The position numbers and the translations under genes are program-made. From Streptomyces xiaopingdaonensis (GTDB lineage Bacteria > Actinomycetota > Actinomycetes > Streptomycetales > Streptomycetaceae), in the NCBI RefSeq assembly GCF_000262345.1, contig NZ_AJTQ01000062.1, positions 32,984 to 96,983 of the forward strand: a stretch of 64,000 nt of DNA, written 5' to 3'. The notes beneath the pieces were generated by a model. The model saw only the letters and a list, made by a program, of their open reading frames with translations, was not told the DNA's origin and ran no database searches. Within the stretch, counting starts at the first letter, position 1. Each line of letters starts with the position of its first letter. Positions 45,068 through 54,451 of this stretch are shown here, piece after piece.

Positions 45068-46228
45068 CTACGGCTGGCCGTACTCGTTCCGCGCCCAGAC
45101 GTCCTCCACCTCCGGGTACTCCCCTTCCTCCGTCTCCTGTTCCTCCTCGTCCTCCGGGTCCCGGTAGCGGAGGAGGAGCATCGCCGCGTCGTCGTTGAGG
45201 GGAGAGCGCACGTGCTCCTCGATGTCCTGGTGGACGGCGGCGAGCGCGGCGTCCGGATCGGTGTCCTTGAGGAGGTCCGCGCGCTCGTCGAGGGGGTAGA
45301 AGTGGTTCTCGCTGTCGCGGGCCTCGGTGACGCCGTCGGTGTAGAAGAGCAGTTGGTCGCCCGGAGCGAAGGCGACGCGGTGCGGACGGGGGTTCTCGCC
45401 GCCGTGGATCGGCCCGAGCCCCAGCGGGAGGCTGCGTTTGGGAGGCTCGGCGAACTGCACGGAGCCGTCGGCGCGGATCGCCAGCGGAGCCGGGTGCCCG
45501 TAGTTGAGGAGGATGGCGCTCTCGCGGGTGCTGTCCCGCTCCTGTGCGTGCGGGACCTCGCAGAGGACGGCCGTGACGAACTTCTCGCCCAGCAGGTGGC
45601 GGTCGAGCGCCCGCTCCAACCTCGCGCCGACGGCGAGGAGATGGCGTTCGTCGTACGCCGCCTCCCGGAAGGCGCCGAGCACGACGGCGGCCGTCTCGAC
45701 CGCTTCGAGCCCCTTGCCCTGCACGTCGCCCACGATCACCCGCACCCCGCGGGGCGAGTGGACCACCTCGTAGAGGTCGCCCCCGATCCGCGCCTCCGCG
45801 ACCGCCGACGTGTACGAGACGGCGACGCGCAGCTTCCCGGCGTTCCGCGGCACCGGCCGCAGCAGCACGCGCTGCGCCGCCTCGGCGATCGACCTGACGT
45901 TGGCGAGCTCGGTCTCGCGCTGCTTCCGCACCGCCACCGCCAGCACGCTCGCCACGGCCACGCCGGCGACGGAGATCAGCGTCGCGTCGCCCCTGCGTTC
46001 GCCGAACTGGCCGTTGTAGACGCTCAACGCCACGGAGAGGAGGAAGGCGCAGCCGCCGATCATCGCCGTGCGCCGCACACCGCCGATGAGCCCGGCGAAC
46101 GCGGGACCGAGCGCCATCATCGGCGAGAGGCCGATCCCGGGCCCCGCCGTGACGTCGACGAGGACGACCGCGCCCATGGCGAGGAAAGGAAGCGCGGACA
46201 GGAGTCCGGTCCAGAACCGGGAGACCAA
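45068..46228 (-). CDS. Membrane-bound SpoIIE/PP2C-type phosphatase
   Basis: 386 residues. Three or four N-terminal membrane helices (ALPFLAMGAVVLVDVTA, ALGPAFAGLIGGV, IGGCAFLLSVALSVY, AGVAVASVLAVAV) lead into a PP2C SpoIIE domain from about 130. Metal ligands are visible: IGGDLYEV, VIVGDVQGKG, LLFYTDGVTEARD and the C-terminal NDDAAMLLLRY. It should dephosphorylate a STAS anti-sigma antagonist. The start appears to be TTG at 46226-46228 after a GAGGAAGAGAG tract; no ATG is available before the first helix. Acidic tail. Confidence 0.88.
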   Translation of the reverse strand: MVSRFWTGLLSALPFLAMGAVVLVDVTAGPGIGLSPMMALGPAFAGLIGGVRRTAMIGGCAFLLSVALSVYNGQFGERRGDATLISVAGVAVASVLAVAVRKQRETELANVRSIAEAAQRVLLRPVPRNAGKLRVAVSYTSAVAEARIGGDLYEVVHSPRGVRVIVGDVQGKGLEAVETAAVVLGAFREAAYDERHLLAVGARLERALDRHLLGEKFVTAVLCEVPHAQERDSTRESAILLNYGHPAPLAIRADGSVQFAEPPKRSLPLGLGPIHGGENPRPHRVAFAPGDQLLFYTDGVTEARDSENHFYPLDERADLLKDTDPDAALAAVHQDIEEHVRSPLNDDAAMLLLRYRDPEDEEEQETEEGEYPEVEDVWARNEYGQP

Positions 46229-46274
46229 AGCGTGCTCTCTTCCTCGTCGGATACGGCGGCGCGGCCGTGTGCCG

Positions 46275-47705
46275 TCAGCTCCGCAGCCCTGCCATCCACT
46301 CTTCGACGTCGGCGCTGGTGCGCGGAAGCGCCTGGGAGAGGTTCCGGTTGCCGTCCTCGGTGACGAGGATGTCGTCCTCGATGCGGACCCCTATGCCGCG
46401 GTACTCCTCGGGGACCGTCAGGTCGTCGGCCTGGAAGTACAGGCCGGGTTCGACGGTGAGGCACATGCCCGGCTCCAGGGTGCCGTCCGCGTACGTCTCG
46501 CGGCGGGCCGCTGCGCAGTCGTGGACGTCCATCCCGAGCATGTGTCCCGTGCCGTGGAGGGTGAAGCGGCGCTGGAGGCCGAGTTCGAGGACGCGGTCGA
46601 CGGGTCCTTCGAGGAGGCCCCACTCGACGAGCTTCCCCGCCAGGACCCGCTGCGCCGCGTGGTGGAAGTCGAGGTACTTGCCGCCGGGGCGCACGGCGGC
46701 GATGCCGGCCTGCTGCGCCTCGTGGACCGCGTCGTAGACCTTGCGCTGGAGGTCGGTGAAGCGGCCGCTGATGGGCAGGGTGCGGGTGACGTCGGCGGTG
46801 TAGAGGGTGTTGGTCTCCACGCCGGCGTCGAGGAGGAGGAGGTCTCCGGAGCGGACGGGGCCGTCGTTGCGCATCCAGTGGAGCGTGGTGGCGTGCGGGC
46901 CCGCGGCGCAGATCGAGCCGTAGCCCACGTCGTTGCCCTCGACGCGGGCGCGGAGGAAGAAGGTGCCCTCGATGTACCGCTCCGAGGTCGCCTCGGCCCG
47001 GTCGAGGACGCGTACGACGTCCTCGAAGCCGCGCGCCGTCGAGGCGCACGCCCGCTCCAGCTCGCCGATCTCGAAGTCGTCCTTGACGAGGCGGAGTTCG
47101 GAGAGGAACACCTTCAGCTCCTCGTCCCGCTCCGCGGTGGTCTTGTCGCCGAGCGCCGCCTCGACGCCGGCGTCGTACCCCCGTACGACGCGGACGGGGC
47201 CGCGCGCCTTGCGGAGCCTCCCCACGACCTCGCGCACGTCCTCGACCGGCAGCCCGTAGAGCTGCTCGGCCTCCGCCTGGCTGTGGCGGCGGCCGACCCA
47301 CAGTTCGCCCTGGCTGTCGAGCCAGAACTCGCCGTTCTCCCGGTTGGAGCGGGGCAGCAGGTGGAGCACGGCCCGGTGGCCGCCCTCGGCGAGCGGCTCG
47401 AGGACGAGGACGCCGTCCTCGGTCTGGTCGCCCGTGAGGTACGCGTACTCGACGGAGGCCCGGAAGGGGTACTCGGTGTCGTTGGACCTCGTCCTGAGGT
47501 TCCCCGACGGAATCACCAGGCGCTCGCCGGGGAAGCGCGCGGAGAGCTTCGCCCGGCGCTCGGCGGTCCGTGCGGCCTGGGGGATCGGCTCCAGGTCGCG
47601 GAGCTCGGTATCGGCCCAGCCGGTCCGCATGCTCTCCGCGAGCTCGTCGGAGACACCCGGGTAGAGACCGTTCTTCCGCTGCTCGACCGGCTCCTCGTCC
47701 GCCAC
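46275..47705 (-). CDS. pepP: Xaa-Pro aminopeptidase
   Basis: 476 residues, pita-bread metallopeptidase. The N-terminal AMP_N domain (about 20-170, EYAYLTGDQTEDGVLVLEP) precedes the M24 catalytic domain. Dinuclear metal ligands are visible: LLLDAGVE (Asp), ADVTRTLPI (Asp), LHGTGHMLGMDVHD (His), VEPGLY (Glu) and VRIEDDILV (Glu). It removes N-terminal residues preceding proline. The GTG at 47703-47705 follows AGGAGGCGGAC closely. Separated from the upstream SpoIIE gene by a terminator, so it has its own promoter. Confidence 0.96.
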   Translation of the reverse strand: MADEEPVEQRKNGLYPGVSDELAESMRTGWADTELRDLEPIPQAARTAERRAKLSARFPGERLVIPSGNLRTRSNDTEYPFRASVEYAYLTGDQTEDGVLVLEPLAEGGHRAVLHLLPRSNRENGEFWLDSQGELWVGRRHSQAEAEQLYGLPVEDVREVVGRLRKARGPVRVVRGYDAGVEAALGDKTTAERDEELKVFLSELRLVKDDFEIGELERACASTARGFEDVVRVLDRAEATSERYIEGTFFLRARVEGNDVGYGSICAAGPHATTLHWMRNDGPVRSGDLLLLDAGVETNTLYTADVTRTLPISGRFTDLQRKVYDAVHEAQQAGIAAVRPGGKYLDFHHAAQRVLAGKLVEWGLLEGPVDRVLELGLQRRFTLHGTGHMLGMDVHDCAAARRETYADGTLEPGMCLTVEPGLYFQADDLTVPEEYRGIGVRIEDDILVTEDGNRNLSQALPRTSADVEEWMAGLRS

Positions 47706-47723
47706 GTCCGCCTCCTAGGGATG

Positions 47724-47756
47724 GAAAAAACCACCTCCATCGTATGGGGAGGCGGA
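47724..47756 (-). terminator. Intrinsic terminator after the cytosolic SpoIIE gene
   Basis: Reading on the minus strand: CCGCCTCC, 9-base loop, GGAGGTGG (one G-T pair), then TTTTTTCC. Confidence 0.85.
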
Positions 47757-47816
47757 AGGAGGTCCAGGGCCGTGAAGCTGTGACGTATCAGGCAGCGCCG
47801 GCCGGAACAGGCGCGC

Positions 47817-49388
47817 CTACAGGCGGGCGGCGAGGAGTACGACGTCCTCGGGGTGGTCGGCGGAGTCGGCGAGGGCGCCCGGAAGCACGGTGCGCAGCAC
47901 GTGCTCCACCAGGCGCTCCGGGTCGCGCCGCACGCTCCGGGGCGCGCAATCGGCGGCGGAGTGGAGGCGTGCGAAAGCGCGGTCGAGCGACTGCCCGGTG
48001 CGGTGGAGCAGTCCGTCGCTGTAGAGCAGGAGCGTTTCGCCCTGCCGGAGGGAGAGTTCGGCGCTCGGCGGCTCCCAGCAGGCGAGCATGCCGAGGGGCG
48101 CGGAGACCCGCGTCTCCACCGCCTCGGTTCGCCCTTCCCCCACCACGATCGGCGGGCACTGTCCCGCACCGGCCATGAGCACTCTTCGCCTTCCCGGATC
48201 GAGGTGGACGAAGAGCGCCGTCGCCGAGCGCCCGCGCTCCGTGAGACGCAGCAGCAGCTCCAGGTCGGAGAGGACGGCGACCGGGTCCTCCCCCTCCATC
48301 ACCGCGTACGCGCGCAGCGAGGCACGCAGCCGCCCCATCGCCGCCACCGCCTCGGGCCCGCCGCCGGCGACCCCGCCCACGCTCAGCCCCACGGCGCCCT
48401 CGGGCAGCGGCAGGACGTCGTACCAGTCGCCGCCGCCCCGCGGCCCCGTACGATGCCGGACGGCGAGCGCGACGCCGGGCACCCGGGGGAGACGGCCCGG
48501 CAGGAGTTCGGCGCGGAGCGCCGCCGCCTGCTCCAGCGCCCTGCTCCGCTCCAGGTGGCGCGCGGTGTGCTCGCCCGCGTGGTGCAAGTAGAGCTCCAGC
48601 AGGCGGCGTTGGCGGGAGCTGGGCCGGGACGGCTCGTCGTAGAGCCAGACGGCCGCGCCGTAGCGGCCGGCGGACGGGCCTTCGTGAGGCACGGGGGTGC
48701 GGCTGGCGAGGGGCACGGCGTAGCTGGCGGCGTAGCCGAGGCGGGCGGCGACCTGGCGGTGGCGGGGGTCGAGTCCGGTGTCCCCCGGGATGTCGGCGTG
48801 GACGATCGCGGGGGGCGGCTCCTCGTCGGCGGGGTCCTGCGCCCCGGGCTCCGAACTCGCGGGCGGGGGAGGCGTTTCGGCGGCGTCGAGAAGGCGGGCG
48901 CAGGCGGCCGAGGTGCGCGGGACGGTCTGCAACTCCCCGATGTCGGAGCGACCGAGGCCGAGCCCGAAGGTGCGCTCGGGGCCCGCGCGCTCCTGCGGCG
49001 CCAGCACGGCGAACGCGCGCTGCGCCCCGACGAGCGAGGCGCCGGCGCGGAGCGTTTCGTGGAGCGCGTCGTCGAGGGTGCTGGTCCGGGCGAGGCGTGC
49101 GGTGAGCTCGTTGAGGAGGGAGAGGTCGGCGAGCCACCCCGCCAACTGGTCCTGGACGGCGGTGAGGCGGTCGGCGGCGGAGCGCGCGGGGCGGAAGGCG
49201 GCGGTGAGGAGCGACGTCCACGGCTCGGATCGCCGCTGCTCGCCGGGGAGTTCGCGCGGGGGCTCCGCAAGCGGTGCGGCGTCCTCCGCCGCTGCCGCCC
49301 GTCCGGGCTCGGCGGTCGGCGGATTGTGCTTCCGGGTGGGGACCGCGGCCTGGGTTCCGGCCGCTTTCGGCACGGGCTCCGTGCTCAT
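47817..49388 (-). CDS. Cytosolic GAF-SpoIIE protein with degenerate PP2C site
   Basis: About 523 residues. A disordered N-tail (1-65) is followed by a GAF-like sensor domain (about 95-290, LNELTARLARTSTLDDAL, GYAASYAVPLASRTPV) and a PP2C-SpoIIE domain (about 310-523). The first metal Asp is kept in GGGDWYDVLPL, but the VGDVxGHG motif reads SVGGVAGGG, so the second Asp is gone. The C-terminal DD motif reads PEDVVLL. YSDGLLHRTG is intact. Phosphatase action is therefore doubtful; it may be a pseudo-phosphatase scaffold. The ATG at 49388 is preferred over 49442 because the intervening codons have A/T-rich third positions. Confidence 0.8.
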   Translation of the reverse strand: MSTEPVPKAAGTQAAVPTRKHNPPTAEPGRAAAAEDAAPLAEPPRELPGEQRRSEPWTSLLTAAFRPARSAADRLTAVQDQLAGWLADLSLLNELTARLARTSTLDDALHETLRAGASLVGAQRAFAVLAPQERAGPERTFGLGLGRSDIGELQTVPRTSAACARLLDAAETPPPPASSEPGAQDPADEEPPPAIVHADIPGDTGLDPRHRQVAARLGYAASYAVPLASRTPVPHEGPSAGRYGAAVWLYDEPSRPSSRQRRLLELYLHHAGEHTARHLERSRALEQAAALRAELLPGRLPRVPGVALAVRHRTGPRGGGDWYDVLPLPEGAVGLSVGGVAGGGPEAVAAMGRLRASLRAYAVMEGEDPVAVLSDLELLLRLTERGRSATALFVHLDPGRRRVLMAGAGQCPPIVVGEGRTEAVETRVSAPLGMLACWEPPSAELSLRQGETLLLYSDGLLHRTGQSLDRAFARLHSAADCAPRSVRRDPERLVEHVLRTVLPGALADSADHPEDVVLLAARL

Positions 49389-49994
49389 CGGCGGAGGCGT
49401 CCGAGGCGGTCGAAAGCTCTCAATAGCATCGCAAACCCCCATGTCATGCTGCTCCGCTATCAATGCCCCTACATGTACACATACCTCCGAGGGGATGTCC
49501 AGTACTGAACTACCGGGGTCGAGCGTCTTCGCGAGGCGCGCGGCACGCCGTTGTACGGGGGTGGTTGAGGGTCGCGCGGATTGGCGTGAAAGCATCGCCT
49601 GGGTTCGGCGCGGGCTGTCGACTGACACCCGACCGAGGCCGGCTGTACGGGCGTTGACGTCGTCGGCGCGGGTACGGAACCCAGTGCGGGGTTCCAAGCG
49701 TCCTAGGATGTGCGGCGGTCACTCCCTCCGCCCTCACCGCTCGGCAGCAGGCACCGGTCGACGGCATCGGCACGCGTATCCACCCGAGAGCACGCGAGCA
49801 CGCACCACCACCCGGCACAGGCGGCAGCACACGGCACAAGCGCCAGGGGCGCGCCACCCTCCGCCACGTTCCACGCTCGGTCGGCAGCATGATGCGCTGT
49901 CCAGCACGTGCCGTCACGGAAGTTCTACGCGCTGTGATGAGCTAGGCGATTCGACAACCGGTCAACTGGCGTTTACGGAAAGGAACGAGCGCTG
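49389..49994. other. Divergent promoter region, no supported gene
   Basis: About 600 bases between the SpoIIE and prim-pol genes. The stretch near 49430-49490 is AT-rich for this genome (CTCAATAGCATCGC, CCTACATGTACACATACC) and probably holds the SpoIIE promoter. No motif-bearing frame was found in the rest. Confidence 0.45.
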
Positions 49995-50843
49995 ATGCGC
50001 GAGATCCTCGGAAGGCGACGCTCCCCCTCCCGGGCCCTGCGGTCCGAGAGCCTCTCCCACCGGGCCCTGCCCGTGCGCCTGTCCGGACGCGTACTGCGGC
50101 GGCTCCGCGCGCTGCTGCGCGAGCGCGGCAATCCACGTCCACGCGTCAGCGCGCTCCACGACGCCGCCGCGACCTGCGCCACCGAGTGGGGCTGGCCCGT
50201 GGTACCGGGCGTGCAGGCGGTCGTACCGCAGTGCAGGGGCGCCCGCGGCCGTCGGGCGGCGAAGCCCAACGCCGGTACGCCCGACGCCCCGTTGGCGTGC
50301 TGTTGCCCGCAGCCCGACTGCGCCGTGCCCGGCGGCCACCCGTTCGACCCGGTCCTCCAGGCGGCAACGACCGACCCCCGCATGGTGAGTTGGTGGTGGA
50401 CGACGCGACCGGACGCACCGCTCGTGCTCGCCACGGGCGGCTCCGCACCCTGCGGCCTGAGCCTTCCCGCCGTCGCGGGAGCGCGCGCGCTCGCCACCTT
50501 CGAGAGCCGGGGCGTACGCCTGGGTCCCGTGACGGCGACACCGACCCGCTTCACGCTGCTCGTCGCCCCGTACGCGTTGGAGGAGCTCGGCGAACTCCTC
50601 TACGCCCACGACTCGGTGCCCAGCTCCCTGCGCTTCCACGGCGAGGGCGGCTACCTGCTGCTCCCGCCGTCCGCCACAGGGATCGGCACGGTGCGGTGGG
50701 AGCGCGTGCCGACGCTCGCCGACGGCGCCCCCTGGAAGCCGGGCGGCGGAACGCCCTGGCTGCCGAGGATGGAGAACGTCCTAGACGTACTCGTCGAGGC
50801 GAGCGCCACCGTCCCCGACACCGGCAGCCGGCTGGCGTACTGA
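49995..50843 (+). CDS. Bifunctional primase/polymerase-like (prim-pol) domain protein
   Basis: 282 residues. The N-terminal 50 are Arg-rich. From about 53 the layout fits the actinobacterial prim-pol family: ALHDAAATCATEWGWPVVPG, a Cys cluster CCCPQPDCAVPGGHPFDP, VSWWWTTRPDAPLVLATGG, FESRGVRLGP, YLLLPPSATGIGTVRWER. These proteins resemble the N-terminal domain of replication prim-pol enzymes, but the acidic catalytic triad is not clear here, so the activity is uncertain. ATG start with GGAAAGGAAC upstream. Monocistronic, ending at a hairpin. Confidence 0.8.
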   Translation: MREILGRRRSPSRALRSESLSHRALPVRLSGRVLRRLRALLRERGNPRPRVSALHDAAATCATEWGWPVVPGVQAVVPQCRGARGRRAAKPNAGTPDAPLACCCPQPDCAVPGGHPFDPVLQAATTDPRMVSWWWTTRPDAPLVLATGGSAPCGLSLPAVAGARALATFESRGVRLGPVTATPTRFTLLVAPYALEELGELLYAHDSVPSSLRFHGEGGYLLLPPSATGIGTVRWERVPTLADGAPWKPGGGTPWLPRMENVLDVLVEASATVPDTGSRLAY

Positions 50844-50970
50844 GGTGCGGCGGGCAGGCAGGGCGGAGCCCAAGTCGTTGCCGTCCGCGACCGCTTGGAG
50901 AGGGGACGCGCGGGCACCCGGGAGCCGACTCGACGTGCCCCTGCGGGCGGAGGACCGCGCACATGGAAAA

Positions 50971-51008
50971 CCCGGTCGCTGGCGACGGGGGATGCACCAG
51001 CGACCGGG
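50971..51008. terminator. Bidirectional terminator
   Basis: A perfect 12-bp stem CCCGGTCGCTGG/CCAGCGACCGGG with a 14-base loop, between convergent genes. TTTT follows on the minus side. Confidence 0.82.
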
Positions 51009-51209
51009 CTTCTAGAACGGTAACAAGAGATCCGCCGTTCGCAAATTCGATCGCGCAGATCCGGACGCCGATTTACCGACGGGTAGGGGAAGTTGCGCCC
51101 GTTCTGTGAGTCGCCTCACGAGCCGGCCACGCCCCCTCGCGCGCACCGTCCGCTCCCGAACAGCCCGACGACGGACCAACCTTCCCCGTCCCGCGGCGAG
51201 TTCGGCGAC

Positions 51210-52175
51210 TCAGCTCAATGTCACCTGTCGATTGGCGAGACCGTCGCGTGCCTTGCGCTCGGCGGTGGACAGGGCGCCCTCGGTCCCGAGTGCCTCGGCG
51301 AGCCGCTCGGCGAAGGCCGCCGCGGGCTTCTCGCACTCCTCGTAACCGGCGTCCTCGGGCAGGTCCCACACCGGGACGAGCAGTCCGTGCGCGCGGAACG
51401 AGCCGACGAGCCGCGAGCCATCGACACCGTCGAGCGCACTCGCGCCCGCGGCATGGAGCCGCGCCAGCGCGTCGAGCAGCCGCTCCTCGGGCTGGGTCAT
51501 CACCCAGCGGAGGTGGTTGCGGTCGTTCGCCTTGCACCAGTACGCGCCCTCGACGCCGGCGAGCCGAGCCGTGGGCACCGCGGCCGAGTTGGCGCGCTCC
51601 AGGGAGGCGGCGACCGGGTCCGACGGGGACTCGGTGCCGTCGAGCCAGAAGTCGAAGCCCTCGTGGACGACGGGCGAGAGCGGCGCCTCCGGGTCGAGGA
51701 GGTCCTGCAACCGGACGTCGCCGCCCGGGCGTCCGGCCGGCACCGCGGTGTCGGGCTCCGCCTCCAGCGCCCGTCGGAGGACGTCTGCGAGGTCCCTACT
51801 GAGGTCGCCGGAGGCGGTGTCGTTCTGGAGCCCGAGGAGGACGCTGCCGTCAGCGCGCCGCAGCCCCGGCGCTGCGAGCGGCAGCACCGTGGCGGCACGG
51901 ACCGAGGGCACCCCCTCGGGAAGCCCTCCGCGCAGGGTGAGTTCGGCGGTGGCCGCGGGGACCAGCTCGCGCATCGCCACCCACTCGACCTCGCCCGGCA
52001 GGCCCTCGAAGGGACGGCGCACCAGCTCGGTGACGGCCTGGGCGGCGGCCCGCCCGTGGCACGCCTTGTACCGGCGTCCGGATCCGCACGGGCAGGGCTC
52101 GCGGGCGCCGACGGCCGGGACCTCGCCGGCGGTTGCGGGCTGCGGGGCGGTCTGGGGGCGGCGCTTCTTGGCCAT
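51210..52175 (-). CDS. DUF5926-type protein with SEC-C zinc motif
   Basis: 321 residues. Near the N-terminus PCPCGSGRRYKACHG (about 29-43) is a SEC-C zinc-binding motif (C-x-C-x8-C-H), as in the SecA tail. The rest is an unassigned alpha/beta protein (VEWVAMRELVPAATAEL, WCKANDRNHLRWVM, FRAHGLLVPVWDLP). Widespread in actinomycetes as DUF5926; function unknown, the zinc motif suggesting nucleic-acid or protein binding. The ATG at 52173-52175 (MAKKRRPQT) is chosen for AGGAG 10 bases upstream; open frame further upstream is Arg-rich and not coding-like. Confidence 0.85.
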   Translation of the reverse strand: MAKKRRPQTAPQPATAGEVPAVGAREPCPCGSGRRYKACHGRAAAQAVTELVRRPFEGLPGEVEWVAMRELVPAATAELTLRGGLPEGVPSVRAATVLPLAAPGLRRADGSVLLGLQNDTASGDLSRDLADVLRRALEAEPDTAVPAGRPGGDVRLQDLLDPEAPLSPVVHEGFDFWLDGTESPSDPVAASLERANSAAVPTARLAGVEGAYWCKANDRNHLRWVMTQPEERLLDALARLHAAGASALDGVDGSRLVGSFRAHGLLVPVWDLPEDAGYEECEKPAAAFAERLAEALGTEGALSTAERKARDGLANRQVTLS

Positions 52176-52563
52176 GACGGAGGTACTCCTGGTGTGCGGG
52201 TCCATCTCGGTCTCGTGCTCTTCCGTTGGCGCCCGGCGGACGGCGCTCTCCCCGTCGCCCGTGCACGCATCGGCGCCTGCGCCGCGCGGACGCGGCGACG
52301 GTCGCCGCCGGGCGCTCGTTTCTGCCGCGTCCGGTGGGGCGTCGGGGCTCCGCCTTCCGTAGCTCTGCGGTACCGCCGGCGCTCCCCGGCCACCCGCCGC
52401 AGCCGCGACGCTGCCGGTGGCGCAGGTCCGGCGGACCAACGCGCGGCGCACAACGAGCAATCGGCGGCACCGCCGCCCCGGCAAGGGCGGCGGCGAGAGA
52501 GACCCTAGCCGCTGGCGCGCGCGGGCGAACCGCCCGTGCGCCGGTGCGCCCCGAGACCCCGGG
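52176..52563. other. Gene-free GC-rich stretch
   Basis: No supported gene. Frames are open because of GC content, but translations are Arg/Pro/Gly-rich and lack motifs. Confidence 0.4.
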
Positions 52564-53094
52564 TCACGCCGACTCGTCGAGCCCGGCGAACTCGAAGCTC
52601 TCGGCGAGGCGATCCCCGAGTCCCTCGCTCCCGTCGAGCACGGCCCAGACGGTGACGCCGGTCTCGCAGGCGCCCTCATGGGTCGCGGCCTGGCCGCGGG
52701 AGCGCGGCGGGAGACCGTCGTTGACGCCCCAGTCGCGAGCGAGTGCTCTGATGATGGCGAGGCCGCGGCCGCCGCGCGCCGAGATGGAAGGCGTGGCGGG
52801 CAGGGGCCTGGTGGGGCCTCCGCCGTCCGTGACCGCGATGGTCAACTCGCCCTTGTCGTCCCTGCTCCAGGATGCGCGGACGTGCCTCTCGGCGTCGAGC
52901 GGCCGCGCATGCCGGCAGGAGTTGCTGAGTAGTTCGGAAAGGATCAGAACCGCGTCGTCCACGACCGAGTCCGGCGCACCGCTCGCGAGGAGCTCCTCGC
53001 GCATCCTGCGCCGCGCCGACCCCACGCCCGCCGGCCCATGGGGCACGGCCATGGTCGACGACGTCGGCACTTCCTGTGCCACCACGAACGCCAC
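52564..53094 (-). CDS. RsbW-like ATP-binding protein
   Basis: 176 residues, HATPase_c_2 fold. RRRMREELLASGAPDSVVDD is the conserved N-terminal helix. The N-box is LILSELLSNSCRHA, G1 is IAVTDGGGPTRP and the G2-like part ARGGRGLAIIRALARDWG. It belongs to the large Streptomyces set of SpoIIAB/RsbW-like kinases. The GTG at 53092-53094 follows AAAGGAGGT at 7 bases, an excellent site. No sigma or STAS gene is adjacent, so its partner is unknown. Confidence 0.88.
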   Translation of the reverse strand: MAFVVAQEVPTSSTMAVPHGPAGVGSARRRMREELLASGAPDSVVDDAVLILSELLSNSCRHARPLDAERHVRASWSRDDKGELTIAVTDGGGPTRPLPATPSISARGGRGLAIIRALARDWGVNDGLPPRSRGQAATHEGACETGVTVWAVLDGSEGLGDRLAESFEFAGLDESA

Positions 53095-53372
53095 CCCCGA
53101 GACCTCCTTTGCCCCACGCCACGGGATGAATGCCCCTCCCGAGTGGAACGGAAACCGGCCACTCACCGGCTCTTGACGCACGCCGACTGATCGAATAAGA
53201 ACCCCGAACAGCTGACGCTCCGGCAAGTACCTGCTGAGAGCCCCGACTTGCCCCTCAGCCCGGCAAACGAGCCCGCCCCCGCACGGACACGTACGTGACG
53301 AATACCACTGTCCGGACGGGCACTTGCCCCGCACGAATAGGCATCCGCGCCGCATTCCCGGACACTGCGCGC

Positions 53373-54176
53373 TCACTCGAGTTGGGCGCACACCCGGGAC
53401 GGCCGGTTGGTGATCACTGCGTCGACGCCCAGCCGCACGCAGAGCTCGACGTCGTCCGGCTCGTCGACGGTCCACACGTGCACCCGGTGTCCCGCGCGGT
53501 GCGCACGCGCGACGTACTCCGGGTGCGACCACAGCACCCGTACGTGCGGACCGGCGATGGAGACACCCGGCGGGAGACTGCCGTCCCGGTGCCGCGGCAG
53601 CAGCCACTGCATCAGGTACGCGGTCGGCACCCACGGGGCGCCGGCGCGCACGCGCTCCAACGAGCGGGCGGAGAAGCTCATCACCCGCAGCCCCGGCAGC
53701 TCCCGGTAGCGGCGTAGGAGTACGAGCAGGCGCTCCTCCACCTGTCCCGCCCACCGGGTCGGATGCTTCGTCTCGATCGCCAGGCCGACCGGCCGCGGCG
53801 TGTGTGCGACGAGTTCGAGGAGGCGCTCCAGCGTCAGCACCGAGGTGAGCTCGCCGCCGGGGAGGCGGGCGGCGTCCGGGGATCCGGCCTTCCAGGAGCC
53901 GAAGTCGAGCGCGGCGAGTTCGGCGAGCTCCAGCGCGGAGACGGCACCGCGCCCGTCGGACGTGCGGTCGACGCGGCGGTCGTGCACGCAGACGAGGTGG
54001 CCGTCGGCGGTCAGCCGCACGTCACATTCGAGCGAATCCGCGCCCTCCTCGATCGCCCTGCGGTAAGCGGCGAGCGTGTGCTCGGGCGCCTCCCCCGAGG
54101 CCCCGCGGTGCGCCACGACCTCGAACGGCCGCCCTCTGCGCGGACGCTGGACCGATCCACCGGCGTGCTCCGTCAC
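53373..54176 (-). CDS. Glycerophosphodiester phosphodiesterase
   Basis: 267 residues, GDPD TIM barrel. VVAHRGASGEAPEHTLAAY carries the catalytic His and Arg; SLECDVRLTADGHLVCVHD carries metal-binding Glu and Asp and the second His. GLAIETKHPTRW (Glu) and VHVWTVDEPDDVELCVRLG (near the C-terminus) complete the family pattern. It splits glycerophosphodiesters into glycerol-3-phosphate and alcohol. There is no signal peptide, so it is probably cytosolic. The GTG at 54174-54176 fits family length; an open frame extends upstream. The ribosome site is weak. Confidence 0.92.
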   Translation of the reverse strand: MTEHAGGSVQRPRRGRPFEVVAHRGASGEAPEHTLAAYRRAIEEGADSLECDVRLTADGHLVCVHDRRVDRTSDGRGAVSALELAELAALDFGSWKAGSPDAARLPGGELTSVLTLERLLELVAHTPRPVGLAIETKHPTRWAGQVEERLLVLLRRYRELPGLRVMSFSARSLERVRAGAPWVPTAYLMQWLLPRHRDGSLPPGVSIAGPHVRVLWSHPEYVARAHRAGHRVHVWTVDEPDDVELCVRLGVDAVITNRPSRVCAQLE

Positions 54177-54451
54177 CCGTACATCGTGGCACGCAGCGCC
54201 GTCCGCCGGCGCGGAACGCGAGACCGCTGCCGGACGTTCCCCGGTGAGCGGGTGAGGACGGGTCCGCATACGCTTTCCTCGGAACTTGCTCCGGACCGAA
54301 CCGTCCCGCCCGTCGGTGGGAGGTAAGGAAGGGCGCCCGTGGAAGAGGGGACGTCTTACGCGCGTCTGACAGCCCATGGGGAAGGCTGTCCCCTGACACT
54401 CACGTACGTGGATGCCCTTCCTGGCTATGTCGTGCACCTGAGGAGACTGCT

